Below are positions 16,274 to 25,684 of a stretch of 64,000 nucleotides of DNA, piece after piece. The notes under the pieces are model-generated. The model did not search any database and was not told the DNA's origin. It worked only from the letters and a program-made list of their open reading frames with translations. Each line of letters starts with the position of its first letter. Position 1 is the first letter of the stretch. Both the position numbers and the translations under genes were made by a program. This DNA is from Sphingobacterium endophyticum (GTDB lineage Bacteria > Bacteroidota > Bacteroidia > Sphingobacteriales > Sphingobacteriaceae): positions 1 through 64,000 of the forward strand of contig NZ_SMMI01000006.1 of NCBI RefSeq assembly GCF_009733535.1, given 5' to 3'.

Positions 16274-16492
16274 TTACTTCTTACCACCACCCCTTAATAA
16301 AGCGACTAATAGCAGGATAAATACAGCCCCGCCTACAATCCAAACCCATGGTTTAGCAAACATTCCTTCATCGCCTTTGTCAATATCCACATTGATATCC
16401 AATCCTTTGTCCTGGGCCCAACTTTGCACAGAAACAAATAAAAGCGTCAATAATACCGACGGACGCAATTTAAAAATACAATTTCCTTCCAT
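16274..16492 (-). CDS. Small exported single-pass membrane protein
   Basis: From the ATG at 16490-16492 the product has 72 residues: a signal peptide (to SWAQ), a short acidic linker (INVDIDKGDEG), a membrane helix (WVWIVGGAVFILLLVALL) and a GGGKK tail. A start 75 nt further up would bury the signal peptide and is rejected. Such mini-proteins recur in Bacteroidota but have no known role. The topology suggests a short periplasmic head with a cytoplasmic basic end. Confidence 0.6.
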   Translation of the reverse strand: MEGNCIFKLRPSVLLTLLFVSVQSWAQDKGLDINVDIDKGDEGMFAKPWVWIVGGAVFILLLVALLRGGGKK

Positions 16493-16785
16493 ATCTAATA
16501 ATTTATGACTTATAATTTGAATAATAACAGTTTGCCGGAACAAATGTTTTGATTTAACAGGCTGCAAGAACGATAAACAAAACTACTTAAAGCCAAGAAA
16601 TTCCTACTTGTCGGTAAAAAATAAATGAGGGTAAAATATTAGGACTAATCTACTGTGGCTTAAAATTTACAAATGAAAGTTTAGTAGATAAACCCCATAC
16701 TGTCAAGAGGTTTATTTATCGAACTTTAATGTATCAAACACAATTTTAACTTAACCGGCTATCTGCCCTTTTCACACTTACTGCA

Positions 16786-17613
16786 ATGAATCCATATCTT
16801 AATTCACAAAATCAAGATCTCATGGAATATGCTAAACAGCATAAGGCCAAGTATAGAGATGCGCAACCTTTTCCAAGCATCTCATTTGACAATTTCTTCA
16901 ATCCAGATTTCTTAACAGCTGTTCTGGAGGAATTTCCAGACCTTTCAAAAGGGAATAATATTGTTTACAACGATCCCTTACAGAAGAAGCTGGCAGGAAA
17001 TGGAGAGGAATTATTCGGCCCTGAGACTAGGAAGCTGATGCATTTCCTGAATTCCGAACCCTTCTTAAAATTCGTAAATGAAATTACCAGTATCGATGAA
17101 ACGCTCTTTGGAGATCCATATTTCTCGGGTGCGGGACTACATGAGTGTAAACGCGGAGGATTGTTGAAAGTCCATGCAGATTTCAACAAGCATCCAATAA
17201 ACGCGCTTGACCGAAGGGTAAACATGATCATCTATCTAAATAAGGATTGGAAGGATGAATATGGCGGCCATTTCGAACTTTGGGACGAGGAGATGACAGG
17301 ATGTGTAAATAAGTTTGCTCCTACATTCAACTCCATCGCGATGTTTTCGACAACATCAATTTCCTATCATGGACTTCCCAACCCCTTAAATTGTCCAGAA
17401 GATATGAGCAGAAAATCACTTGCCTTATATTATTATTCATATGGAAGGCCAGAGGCGGAAGCAATTGCCTTTAAGGGGGGACACAATTCTATTTTCGTCA
17501 AGCGAAAGGATTCTTCCGAGGACTCATCAGCATGGACGGCTTTTGACGAATCAAAACGAAAAAAGCCAATTCTCAAAAGGATCTACAACAAATTTGTCGC
17601 AAAGCTACTTTAA
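16786..17613 (+). CDS. 2-oxoglutarate/Fe(II)-dependent oxygenase
   Basis: The 275-residue product has the HxD...H iron triad of the 2OG-Fe(II) double-stranded beta-helix fold: His130 and Asp132 in KVHADFN, His195 in SYHGLP, and Arg209 in RKSLALYYY to hold 2-oxoglutarate. HECKRGGLLKVHADFNKH is typical of the prolyl-4-hydroxylase-like group seen near sugar-processing or cell-surface genes. The substrate is unknown. It is cytoplasmic and forms a single unit. Confidence 0.85.
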   Translation: MNPYLNSQNQDLMEYAKQHKAKYRDAQPFPSISFDNFFNPDFLTAVLEEFPDLSKGNNIVYNDPLQKKLAGNGEELFGPETRKLMHFLNSEPFLKFVNEITSIDETLFGDPYFSGAGLHECKRGGLLKVHADFNKHPINALDRRVNMIIYLNKDWKDEYGGHFELWDEEMTGCVNKFAPTFNSIAMFSTTSISYHGLPNPLNCPEDMSRKSLALYYYSYGRPEAEAIAFKGGHNSIFVKRKDSSEDSSAWTAFDESKRKKPILKRIYNKFVAKLL

Positions 17614-17708
17614 AGAAAGAAATATAAAAATTTCTTCTATCAAAAATTTAAGTGAGCACAATTATACAAAGGCTTGAAATATATTTTGAGGTCAGGCCCA
17701 TCTCCAAC

Positions 17709-18368
17709 TTATTTGCCGGTTTCAGAGTCAGCAGCATCGACTGGCTTTGATTCCGGTGATCCTTTCTGCCTCAAGAAAATGCTCAAAATGACTATGGATG
17801 CAACAGAAATAAATTCGCTTTGCCAGTTTTGAAAAGACTCGAACCAAAACTTTGGTTCTTTTAGAAATTCTATTAGACCTAACATTGGTTCTTGTTTTAA
17901 TGAATTTTCGAAATTAAGTTCTTTATAACTTCCGTAAAGGTGTGCGATCCAGCTCAATAGGAATAAGATTACAAAAGCCAAAGATAAGGACCTCTGGTAA
18001 ACATACAATCTCCACCCTCCCTTTTTAACCGGCAAAGGCGCTCCCTCTCTATTGGGATCCGGCTCCCTATCAACTTCTTCCCTTTTTTCCAGATCTTTGG
18101 ATTCTGCAGAGCCAGCCTGCCGTAAAGAAATCGTTAGAATTACATACAGGGACATCTGAAGGAATTCACTTTGAAAATTTTCGAATGTCGAAGAAAGAAA
18201 ATGGCCGGAAGAAAAATACTCGGTAATTGATTGTTCCCTGGCCCCAAGTTCTCTTATCTGTTCGTTAAATTCCTTCCAACCAAAATACGATTGGCCGCAC
18301 AGAGCCAAAATAAAAATGCCCAAGAAAAAAATGGACAAGCCGTTTCTGTAAAAAAAACTTTTTTTCAT
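17709..18368 (-). CDS. DUF6766 family membrane protein with internal duplication
   Basis: The 219-residue product has two similar halves. Each half contains a membrane helix, a soluble loop with F(E/Q)NxQSEF, a second helix and the ending SIFLRQ/TISLRQ-x-GS-x-ESK. The central loop is highly charged (about 90-115). This matches the DUF6766 family, whose function is not known. The duplication is plain: FENFQSEFLQM near 62 and FQNWQSEFISV near 183. It stands alone. Confidence 0.78.
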   Translation of the reverse strand: MKKSFFYRNGLSIFFLGIFILALCGQSYFGWKEFNEQIRELGAREQSITEYFSSGHFLSSTFENFQSEFLQMSLYVILTISLRQAGSAESKDLEKREEVDREPDPNREGAPLPVKKGGWRLYVYQRSLSLAFVILFLLSWIAHLYGSYKELNFENSLKQEPMLGLIEFLKEPKFWFESFQNWQSEFISVASIVILSIFLRQKGSPESKPVDAADSETGK

Positions 18369-18703
18369 AATCGATCATAGCTTATGATGTTCACACAATC
18401 TAACACTTAGAACTCTATTTCGTTCATTCCTGATGCACATTGCAATGAATATTCTATACCCATTGCAATGGATGAGACTTAGCAACTATTGATTAACATA
18501 TTTTTCACATTAAAATAAACAGCCATCAACGACTTACCAAATAAGCGCTATTCTTGAATAATACTCAACCTTAAAACAATTCTGTTGAAAAACTATTTAT
18601 TAATTGTTAACCATCAGGTAACACTGTCTTAACATTGCCTGATTAATTTTGACCGACATGAGGTCCGCTACTGAAGGCCTCAGATTCTAACATCCAATTT
18701 AAT
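18369..18703 (+). promoter_or_regulatory. Upstream region of SusC-1 with -7 box and inverted repeat
   Basis: No gene lies in this 335-bp stretch. TAATTTTG at 18644-18651 is a good -7 box 52 nt upstream of the SusC start; no clear -33 is seen. Directly before it ATCAGG (18613-18618) and CCTGAT (18638-18643) form an inverted repeat with a 19-nt spacer, abutting the -7 box. This could be an operator for an activator or repressor encoded elsewhere. Confidence 0.5.
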
Positions 18704-21700
18704 ATGAAAAAAACATTCCCTCATTTTCATCGAAGCTCTGCAAGATCTTCACGTGCCTTGCTGCTCCTGATCGGCCTTGGATTCTCTCCTATCATTTCGT
18801 ATTCATCACATTCAAATAATAACCTTGAATGGCTGAAACAAAAAAAGGTAACCGTATCGGGTACTGTTTATGACCAGAGCAACCAATCGGCATTAGGTTC
18901 TGTAACCATCTTGGTTGACGGCAAAGCTATTTCAAGCAGTAACGCACTAGGTGAGTTTTCTATAGAAGTTGACGCAGGAAAGGCGGTTAGTTTTCAAAGC
19001 TTAGGTTATGAAACACACAGCCAACAGTGGAATAGCGATAATAAATCCGTTAAAATTTATCTTCGTGCAACAGATGAATCAATCCAGGAAGTCGTTGTCA
19101 CAGCATTGGGAATCAAAAGAGAAGAGAAATCTTTGGGATATGCAGTAAGTAAGGTAACGGGAGAGCAAATGACAGAAGCCACCCCAAGTAATTGGGTGGA
19201 TGCGATGAAGGGAAAGGTTGCTGGATTAAATATCACTCAGGCGAGTTCGGGGCCTTTAAATACAGCCAGGATCAACCTACGGGGAGACCGTTCCTTGGAT
19301 CCAGGAAAGAATGAGGCCCTCATCGTGGTAGACGGTATCCCCATGGTGAATGGAAAATTTAGCTCCGGGGTAACTGATGCCTACGGTGCAGGTTCAAGCG
19401 GTGCAGATAAGGACATACCCGTAGATTTCGGAAATGGATTGGGTGATATCAACCCCGACGACATAGAATCCATTTCCGTATTGAAGGGAGCTGCTGCTAC
19501 AGCACTCTATGGAAGTCGGGCCGGGAATGGGGCCTTAATCATTACTACAAAATCGGGCAGAAACAATAAAAACGGAATCGGAATCACCGTCAATTCGAAC
19601 ACAAGTTTTCAATCTGTCCTTAAGTGGCCGGCATTTCAGTATGAATATGGACAAGGTAACCTGGAAAGGAATGCAGCTGGTGAACAATATTATTCCTATG
19701 GCCTTACAGAAGATGGAAGAAATACCGGATCTACCTCAAGTGCATTCGGGCCTAAATTTAATGGACAAGAATATTTTCAATACGATCCAAGTACGGAAAC
19801 CGGAGGAACTTCAAGAACCCCTTGGGTACCTTATAAAGGAGGGGTTAAGGATTTTTTTGGAACGGGTTCCACCTATATGAACAGTGTATCCTTTGATGGA
19901 GGAAATGACAGCTTTACAACAAGAGCTTCCTTAACGCACACTAAGAATAGTTGGATCATGCCCAATACCGGATTTGACAGGCTCGTTGCTTCATTGAACA
20001 GCTCGGCAAAACTGAGCGACAAGTTAAAGATTAACATGAAGGCGAATTATACCAATAAGAATTCTGACAATTTACCAGGTACGGGCTATAATAATCAATC
20101 CATCGGATATTTTATGATCTTCCAAAATCCAAGTATCAGTTTGGATTGGTATAGGCCCATGTGGAAGAAAGATAGAGAGGACATTGAGCAGATCCATCCG
20201 TTCAGTTCATACATAGAAAATCCTTTTGTTATTGCGTATGAAATGACCAATAGTTTAAAAAGCCATGGCATTGACGGAATGCTACAAGGAACATACACAT
20301 TCAATCCAAAATGGGAAATTATGCTACGTTCGGGATTGAGCATGCGTTCGGATATTAGAGAGCAGCGCCGACCTTGGGATACGGCAAACTTTCCCAAAGG
20401 ATATTATAAGCAGCAGGATTTGTTCTATATGGAGTCCAATACCGACGCATTGCTTTCCTATAACGATCAGATCAGCGAAGATTTCAACATACGCGCATCG
20501 TTAGGGGGAAATATTATGAAGCGGGACATTAAAGAGGATGTTGGTGTTGCCAGAGGTTTGACCTCTCCGGGCGTCTATAAACTATCCAATGCTTTAACAA
20601 ATGCCCTGGCTGAAAACAATGCTACTCAAAAGGAAATTCAGAGTGTTTTCGGAATGGTCAATTTAGCATGGAGAGATATGGTTTTTGTGGACGTCACCGC
20701 TAGGAATGACTGGTCATCTACCCTTCCCAATAGCAGCAGATCTTATTTCTATCCTTCGGTAAGCAGTAGTTTTGTCTTAAGTGAAATGATGGAAATGCCT
20801 AGTCAGGTATCCTTTGCCAAACTTCGTTTATCGTGGGCTCAAGTAGGAAATGATGCCGACCCTTATCAAACGATCAAATACTTCAATTCCTCCATTTTTC
20901 CAGGATCGGCTGAAGCACCTTCATTACTGCACAATGCTAACCTAAAGCCTGAAATTTCAAATTCTGTAGAAGCCGGTGTAAATGTCGCATTCTTTAACAA
21001 TAGGTTAACTGCAGATGTAAACTATTACAGCAATCGATCAAGGAATCAGATACTAATTGTTCCCCGAGATGTAACTACAGGCTACAGTTCGGAGGTAATC
21101 AATGGAGGCTTAATTGAAAACAAGGGATGGGAAGTCAGTTTAACAGGAACACCAGTCCGCAATGAGAACTTTCAATGGAATGTTACGGCTAACTGGGCGA
21201 AGAATAAGAACAGGATTTTAGAATTGAGCGAAGGCGTAGAAACACCGCAGCAAGTGATAGCCTCAAGCGGCTCTGGTGCTGCAGAGATAATTGCAACAGT
21301 CGGCGGATCGACGGGAGATCTTTGGGGATATGGGCTGGTAAGGAATGATCAAGGACAGGTTATCTATGATGCAAGTACAGGCTTGCCGGTCCGTCCTACG
21401 GATAAGGTAAAAATAGGAAACGCTTATGCTGATTGGCGCGGTGGTTTCCACAATGAGTTCAGATATAAGAATTTTTCATTAAGTGCACTTATCGACGGTC
21501 AATATGGTGGTATCGTGTATTCCCAGACACACCATAAAATGACCGAACAAGGTAAGTTAGAGCATACATTAAGAGGACGCGAAACAGGAACGATCGTAGG
21601 TGATGGTGTCATTCAAAACGAGGATGGATCATTTAGTCAGAACAGCAAAGAGGTCGCAATTAACACCTATTATGGTGACTATTACAGAAGAGCTAATGTT

Positions 21701-21964
21701 GAAACCAACAGCTTTGATGCTTCCTATTTAAAACTTCGGGAAGTAAGGTTCGAGTATTCATTACCAAAGACTTTGGTTTCAAGATGGAAAATGAATTCTG
21801 CTTCGATCGCATTTTTTGGCCGTGACCTCTTCATGATTACAGATTTTCCGATGTATGATCCAGAGACTGCGGCATTAAATGGTGCGACCATCATGCCGGG
21901 TGTTGAAATGGGACAAATGCCAAGCACTAGGACTTTTGGCATGAACTTGAAAGTTAACTTTTAA
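18704..21964 (+). CDS. SusC/RagA family TonB-linked outer membrane receptor (SusC-1)
   Basis: The 1086-residue product has a long signal peptide (about 1-37), a carboxypeptidase-regulatory-like domain (VSGTVYDQSNQSALGSVTIL, about 50-110), a plug domain starting near VVVTALGIKREEKSLGYAV (about 128-260) and a 22-strand barrel ending in MNLKVNF. It imports oligomers through the outer membrane with TonB energy, together with the SusD lipoprotein that starts 11 nt downstream. No sigma/anti-sigma or hybrid sensor gene is adjacent, so regulation is not apparent. The substrate is unknown; nearby genes give no hint. Confidence 0.94.
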   Translation: MKKTFPHFHRSSARSSRALLLLIGLGFSPIISYSSHSNNNLEWLKQKKVTVSGTVYDQSNQSALGSVTILVDGKAISSSNALGEFSIEVDAGKAVSFQSLGYETHSQQWNSDNKSVKIYLRATDESIQEVVVTALGIKREEKSLGYAVSKVTGEQMTEATPSNWVDAMKGKVAGLNITQASSGPLNTARINLRGDRSLDPGKNEALIVVDGIPMVNGKFSSGVTDAYGAGSSGADKDIPVDFGNGLGDINPDDIESISVLKGAAATALYGSRAGNGALIITTKSGRNNKNGIGITVNSNTSFQSVLKWPAFQYEYGQGNLERNAAGEQYYSYGLTEDGRNTGSTSSAFGPKFNGQEYFQYDPSTETGGTSRTPWVPYKGGVKDFFGTGSTYMNSVSFDGGNDSFTTRASLTHTKNSWIMPNTGFDRLVASLNSSAKLSDKLKINMKANYTNKNSDNLPGTGYNNQSIGYFMIFQNPSISLDWYRPMWKKDREDIEQIHPFSSYIENPFVIAYEMTNSLKSHGIDGMLQGTYTFNPKWEIMLRSGLSMRSDIREQRRPWDTANFPKGYYKQQDLFYMESNTDALLSYNDQISEDFNIRASLGGNIMKRDIKEDVGVARGLTSPGVYKLSNALTNALAENNATQKEIQSVFGMVNLAWRDMVFVDVTARNDWSSTLPNSSRSYFYPSVSSSFVLSEMMEMPSQVSFAKLRLSWAQVGNDADPYQTIKYFNSSIFPGSAEAPSLLHNANLKPEISNSVEAGVNVAFFNNRLTADVNYYSNRSRNQILIVPRDVTTGYSSEVINGGLIENKGWEVSLTGTPVRNENFQWNVTANWAKNKNRILELSEGVETPQQVIASSGSGAAEIIATVGGSTGDLWGYGLVRNDQGQVIYDASTGLPVRPTDKVKIGNAYADWRGGFHNEFRYKNFSLSALIDGQYGGIVYSQTHHKMTEQGKLEHTLRGRETGTIVGDGVIQNEDGSFSQNSKEVAINTYYGDYYRRANVETNSFDASYLKLREVRFEYSLPKTLVSRWKMNSASIAFFGRDLFMITDFPMYDPETAALNGATIMPGVEMGQMPSTRTFGMNLKVNF

Positions 21965-21975
21965 TCTGAACAACA

Positions 21976-23433
21976 ATGAAAATCAACTATAAAAACTTTG
22001 CTTTATTCGCAGCCCTAACTGTAGGGATGGCCAGCTGTACCAAGGACTTCACAGACATCAACACAAATCCGAACAAACTGGAAAGTGTAGCACCAGGAAC
22101 GCTAGTTACTCCCACTGTTTACGGTATGGCGACCTACTTTACCGTCCGCAGCAATGACTTTACTTGGGAAATAATGCAGGATGGACTTGCCAACCCAAGT
22201 GCTGCCAATGGGGTTCACAGGTATTATTTTACAGAACAGTCGGGCGATGGGACCTGGAACAATTGTTATAGATTTTTAAGGAACATCCGGGAGATGGAAG
22301 ACGCGGCCATCAACGGAAATACAAAACTACCTGTCTATGAAGCAGTCGCCACTACATTGAAAGCTTATATCGTTGGAATTTTAACGGATAGCTTTGGGGA
22401 TGTCCCAGTATCTGAGGCCATGAAGGCCGAGCAAGGGGTAGACCAACCTGTCTTTGATACGCAAGAGAAAATCTATACAGATATGATTGCTGCCCTGGAA
22501 AAGGCCAATACCCTGTATTCAGATCCATCAGAAATGGACGGGAATGACCTTCTTTACAACAATGATAAAAAGAAATGGCAAAAATTCAATAATTCAATTC
22601 TATTGCGATTTATCTTAAGGACATCAAAAAAGACGAATGCTTATGCTAAGATTAAAGCAATTTTAGATGATCCTGCAAAATATCCAATCTTTAGCTCAAA
22701 TGATGAGGCTGCTATTTTAAAGGTAAATGGATTGTCACCCTATGATTATGCGTGGGGTAGACGTCAAGATTATGTGAACTTTACGGCAATGGCCTCATTT
22801 TTTGTAGATCAATTAAATTCTCTTGAGGATCCCAGGAGACCATTTATCATGACCCAAGCCACCGAATTAGTGGATGGTAAGATTGTACCCATTGGATTTA
22901 AGGGAATACCGGCAGGTCATTCTGGGGACCTATCAGCTATTAAATATAGTCCAAGTACTCCAAATGGAGATTTAATGTATCCCAGCAATGTTGGAACTCC
23001 CATTCAGGAGTTAATCATGCCTTATTCGGAAGTAGAATTTATTAAAGCTGAAACCTATTTGGCATTAGGATTAACATCAGAATCAAAGTCTGCCTATGAA
23101 AAAGGCGTTAAAGCATCGATAGAACAGTATGGAGGTATTGTTCAGGCGGATTATTTTGATAGTCCAGCGGCTGCCTTTGATGGAACACTTGAGAAGATAA
23201 TGCTACAGAAATACCTAGCATTGTTTATGGTTGATTATCAACAATGGTTTGAATATCGCAGGACAGGATTTCCAAAATTACCCAAGACAGAATTCATGCT
23301 TCATGATGGGGTAATGCCTACTCGATTCATGTACAAAAATGAAGTGAGGAGATTCAATCCGGAGAATTACGAAAAAGCTGTTAAGCAGATGGGTGGAGAT
23401 ACTTTCCACACGAAAGTTTGGTGGGAAAAATAA
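21976..23433 (+). CDS. SusD/RagB-like nutrient-binding outer membrane lipoprotein (SusD-1)
   Basis: The 485-residue product has a lipobox (MASCTKDF, Cys about 21). It has the SusD-like helical TPR scaffold, with YRFLRNIREME, LKAYIVGILTDSFGDVPVSEAM near 115-145 and the C-terminal QKYLALFMVDYQQWFEYRRTGFP segment. It belongs to the shorter SusD-like 2 group. It caps the SusC-1 barrel and binds the substrate at the cell surface. The gene follows susC by 11 nt and is closed by a strong terminator. Confidence 0.92.
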   Translation: MKINYKNFALFAALTVGMASCTKDFTDINTNPNKLESVAPGTLVTPTVYGMATYFTVRSNDFTWEIMQDGLANPSAANGVHRYYFTEQSGDGTWNNCYRFLRNIREMEDAAINGNTKLPVYEAVATTLKAYIVGILTDSFGDVPVSEAMKAEQGVDQPVFDTQEKIYTDMIAALEKANTLYSDPSEMDGNDLLYNNDKKKWQKFNNSILLRFILRTSKKTNAYAKIKAILDDPAKYPIFSSNDEAAILKVNGLSPYDYAWGRRQDYVNFTAMASFFVDQLNSLEDPRRPFIMTQATELVDGKIVPIGFKGIPAGHSGDLSAIKYSPSTPNGDLMYPSNVGTPIQELIMPYSEVEFIKAETYLALGLTSESKSAYEKGVKASIEQYGGIVQADYFDSPAAAFDGTLEKIMLQKYLALFMVDYQQWFEYRRTGFPKLPKTEFMLHDGVMPTRFMYKNEVRRFNPENYEKAVKQMGGDTFHTKVWWEK

Positions 23434-23454
23434 ATCCAGCAAAAAATAATAAAG

Positions 23455-23483
23455 AAAGGCGATCCAATAGGTTCGCCTTTTTT
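23455..23483 (+). terminator. Terminator of the SusC-1/SusD-1 operon
   Basis: AAAGGCGA (23455-23462) pairs with TCGCCTTT (23473-23480) around a 10-nt loop, followed by further T residues. Confidence 0.85.
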
Positions 23484-23609
23484 AGGTAGTAATGGTCTAT
23501 CAATCAACTCCAGCGCAACAAAAAGGAATTTTTTTTTCCTTTATAGCGATTAATTTGCCTAGATAGCGTCATATTTTGGTTCTTATGCATGTATAAAGGA
23601 ATAACTCTG

Positions 23610-23617
23610 TAATTTTG
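23610..23617 (+). promoter_or_regulatory. -7 box of the HD-PycTM operon
   Basis: TAATTTTG matches TAnnTTTG and lies 25 nt before the first ATG of the five-gene operon. A convincing -33 element is not seen at 18-20 nt spacing, so the promoter may need an activator or be weak. Confidence 0.45.
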
Positions 23618-23642
23618 AGAAAAAAAATAGTTTGGCTATAAA

Positions 23643-24812
23643 ATGAATTCCATGGATTATGACCTACTGATTCCGAAAATTCTCGATTACCTAACAAAAT
23701 TAGTATCTGAAGAGCGAGCTGATTATTGTTTCCACAACAGCCATCATACCCAAGATGTTGTTGATGCGGCTCAAGAAATGTCTGACCATTATTCCCTGAA
23801 TTCTGAAGAAAAATTCATTGTGGTTGCAGCGGCATATTTTCATGATACGGGCTATTTATCAGGTGGTGCTAAAGATCACGAGATTCGCAGTGCGGAGATT
23901 GCTGAGCAATTCTTAAAAGAGGAAAAGGTACATGCGTTGGTCATTGAAAAAGTTAAATCCTGCATATTAGCCACCAAGATGCCTCAATCTCCACGAAACT
24001 TATTAGAAAGTATACTGTGTGACGCAGATCTTTTTCACCTCGGCACATCAGATTTTGAGGAAAGAAATAAGTTGATGCAACAAGAGGCGGAGCATGTTAA
24101 GGGTGTGAAAATAGACAAGTCCACTTGGCGAAGGAGAACTATTGAACTTATGCAACAGCATGCATTTCATACGGATTATGCACAAGAAAAATTAAATCAA
24201 GGGAAAGCTAATAATCTTGAATCCTTGCTAAAGAAACAGAGAAAGAGTTTAAACAAACTTGAGGATGAAGCCGATAAGCTGAAGAAACCTGAACGTGGAA
24301 TAGAAACTATGTTCCGGATTACATCCTCAAATAGTCAGCGGCTTAGCGATATGGCGGATAACAAAGCCAATATACTTCTAACTGTCAATTCAATTATACT
24401 TTCGATCATTGTTGCTGTTTTATTGAAGGCACTTGATAGTAATCCACACTTAATCATTCCTACCGTGCTATTAATGGGGACCTCTGTATCCACCATGGTC
24501 CTTGCGATCCTTGCTACTATTCCTAAAATACCGAAAGGTCATTTTAGTGATGAGGAGGTAAGGAATAAATCAGTCAATCTATTGTTTTTTGGGAATTTTT
24601 ATAAAACCAAATACAATGAATATCAAAATGCAATGAATAAGGCCATGGATGACAAAGAATTTCTATATGGCATGCTAACAAAAGATGTTTATTCACAGGG
24701 AGTGGTCCTGGGAAGAAAATACCAGCTCCTACGCATAGCTTACGGAATCTTTATGTGTGGTTTAATCATCTCAGTCCTTGCATTCTGCATTGCTGTTCTA
24801 ATATCCAAATAA
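23643..24812 (+). CDS. HD-domain phosphohydrolase fused to a PycTM (Pycsar-effector-like) membrane domain
   Basis: The 389-residue product joins two modules. The N-terminal HD domain (about 1-200) keeps the metal ligands: His34/His35 in NSHHTQDV, His67-Asp68 in FHDTG, and the aspartates of CDADLFH (127-129). A charged helical linker leads to the PycTM domain (about 216-389, formerly DUF5706), with the hallmark MADNKANILLTVNS (237-250), two helices (about 243-263 and 270-292) and a final helix near 365-386. PycTM proteins act as membrane-damaging effectors activated by cyclic pyrimidines in Pycsar defence. No cyclase gene is adjacent, and in Bacteroidota this HD fusion is often stand-alone, so a defence role is unproven. 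It leads an operon; the next gene starts 2 nt after its stop. Confidence 0.85.
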   Translation: MNSMDYDLLIPKILDYLTKLVSEERADYCFHNSHHTQDVVDAAQEMSDHYSLNSEEKFIVVAAAYFHDTGYLSGGAKDHEIRSAEIAEQFLKEEKVHALVIEKVKSCILATKMPQSPRNLLESILCDADLFHLGTSDFEERNKLMQQEAEHVKGVKIDKSTWRRRTIELMQQHAFHTDYAQEKLNQGKANNLESLLKKQRKSLNKLEDEADKLKKPERGIETMFRITSSNSQRLSDMADNKANILLTVNSIILSIIVAVLLKALDSNPHLIIPTVLLMGTSVSTMVLAILATIPKIPKGHFSDEEVRNKSVNLLFFGNFYKTKYNEYQNAMNKAMDDKEFLYGMLTKDVYSQGVVLGRKYQLLRIAYGIFMCGLIISVLAFCIAVLISK

Positions 24813-24814
24813 CG

Positions 24815-25684
24815 ATGAAAATAAAATTCATACTCTATCTTTTATTCATTTCCAGCATCTCATCCTGTCAATCCCAATCCTCCAAACAGGAAAATGGAAA
24901 ATTACAGGATGTTGAGGCATCTTCAAACTCATTGATAAAGAGTAAATCCTATGTTTTGCCCAAAACATTGAATGAAATTTCGGGAATCACCTTTCTTAAC
25001 AATAGTAACCAAGTAGTATATGCGGTTCAAGATGAGGCGGGCTTAATCTATACCTATGATCTTTCATCAGGAACTATAACTTCACAATTTGAATTTGGGG
25101 AAGATGGAGATTATGAAGAGATAACCAATGATGGTGAATATTTTTATGTATTAAAAAGCAATGGAGATATTTTCAGCATTCCGGTAAGCATGGATGTAGA
25201 CCAAGCCAAGGTTTCGGAATTTAAGGGCAAGTTGGGGAAAGGGGAATATGAATCTATGGGATATGACCCTGAAAATAAAAGCTTGGTGGTGCTGTGTAAA
25301 TCCTGCCAAACAGATAAAGGGAACGCTACGCTAACGGGATATGTGATTAAGATTCTTGAGCAAGGTGAATTAAGTTTAAAGAATCAATTCAGCATTAGAT
25401 TGGAAGAGATTAACCAACTCCTTCCAAAAAACTTAAAATCCTTAAAACCGTCAGCAATTAGCAAAGGAAATGCTGATAATACATGGAATCTATTATCATC
25501 CGTTGATAATATGTTAATCTCATTGGATGAACAATTTACACCCAAAGAAGTAACACTATTCAAGAAGAAACAGTTTGCTCAGCCCGAAGGGATAGCTTTT
25601 GACTCCAAAGGCCAAATGTATATCAGCAGTGAAAAAGGGAATACTGAAAATGCATTTATCTATCAGGTTAACATTGAAAAATAA
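24815..25684 (+). CDS. SdiA-regulated/YjiK-like beta-propeller lipoprotein
   Basis: From the ATG at 24815, 2 nt after the upstream stop, the product has 289 residues. An earlier in-frame start would overlap the HD gene and add 20 unlikely residues. The lipobox is SSISSC (Cys about 18). The mature part shows propeller-like strand repeats with the family motifs LNEISGITF, YAVQDEAGLIYTYDLSSG and GDYEEITNDGEYFYVL, and it ends with QPEGIAFDSKGQMYISSEKGN. This is the SdiA-regulated domain (COG3204, YjiK), of unknown function, anchored in the periplasm or at the cell surface. It is the second gene of the operon and overlaps the phosphoesterase gene by 1 nt. Confidence 0.82.
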   Translation: MKIKFILYLLFISSISSCQSQSSKQENGKLQDVEASSNSLIKSKSYVLPKTLNEISGITFLNNSNQVVYAVQDEAGLIYTYDLSSGTITSQFEFGEDGDYEEITNDGEYFYVLKSNGDIFSIPVSMDVDQAKVSEFKGKLGKGEYESMGYDPENKSLVVLCKSCQTDKGNATLTGYVIKILEQGELSLKNQFSIRLEEINQLLPKNLKSLKPSAISKGNADNTWNLLSSVDNMLISLDEQFTPKEVTLFKKKQFAQPEGIAFDSKGQMYISSEKGNTENAFIYQVNIEK

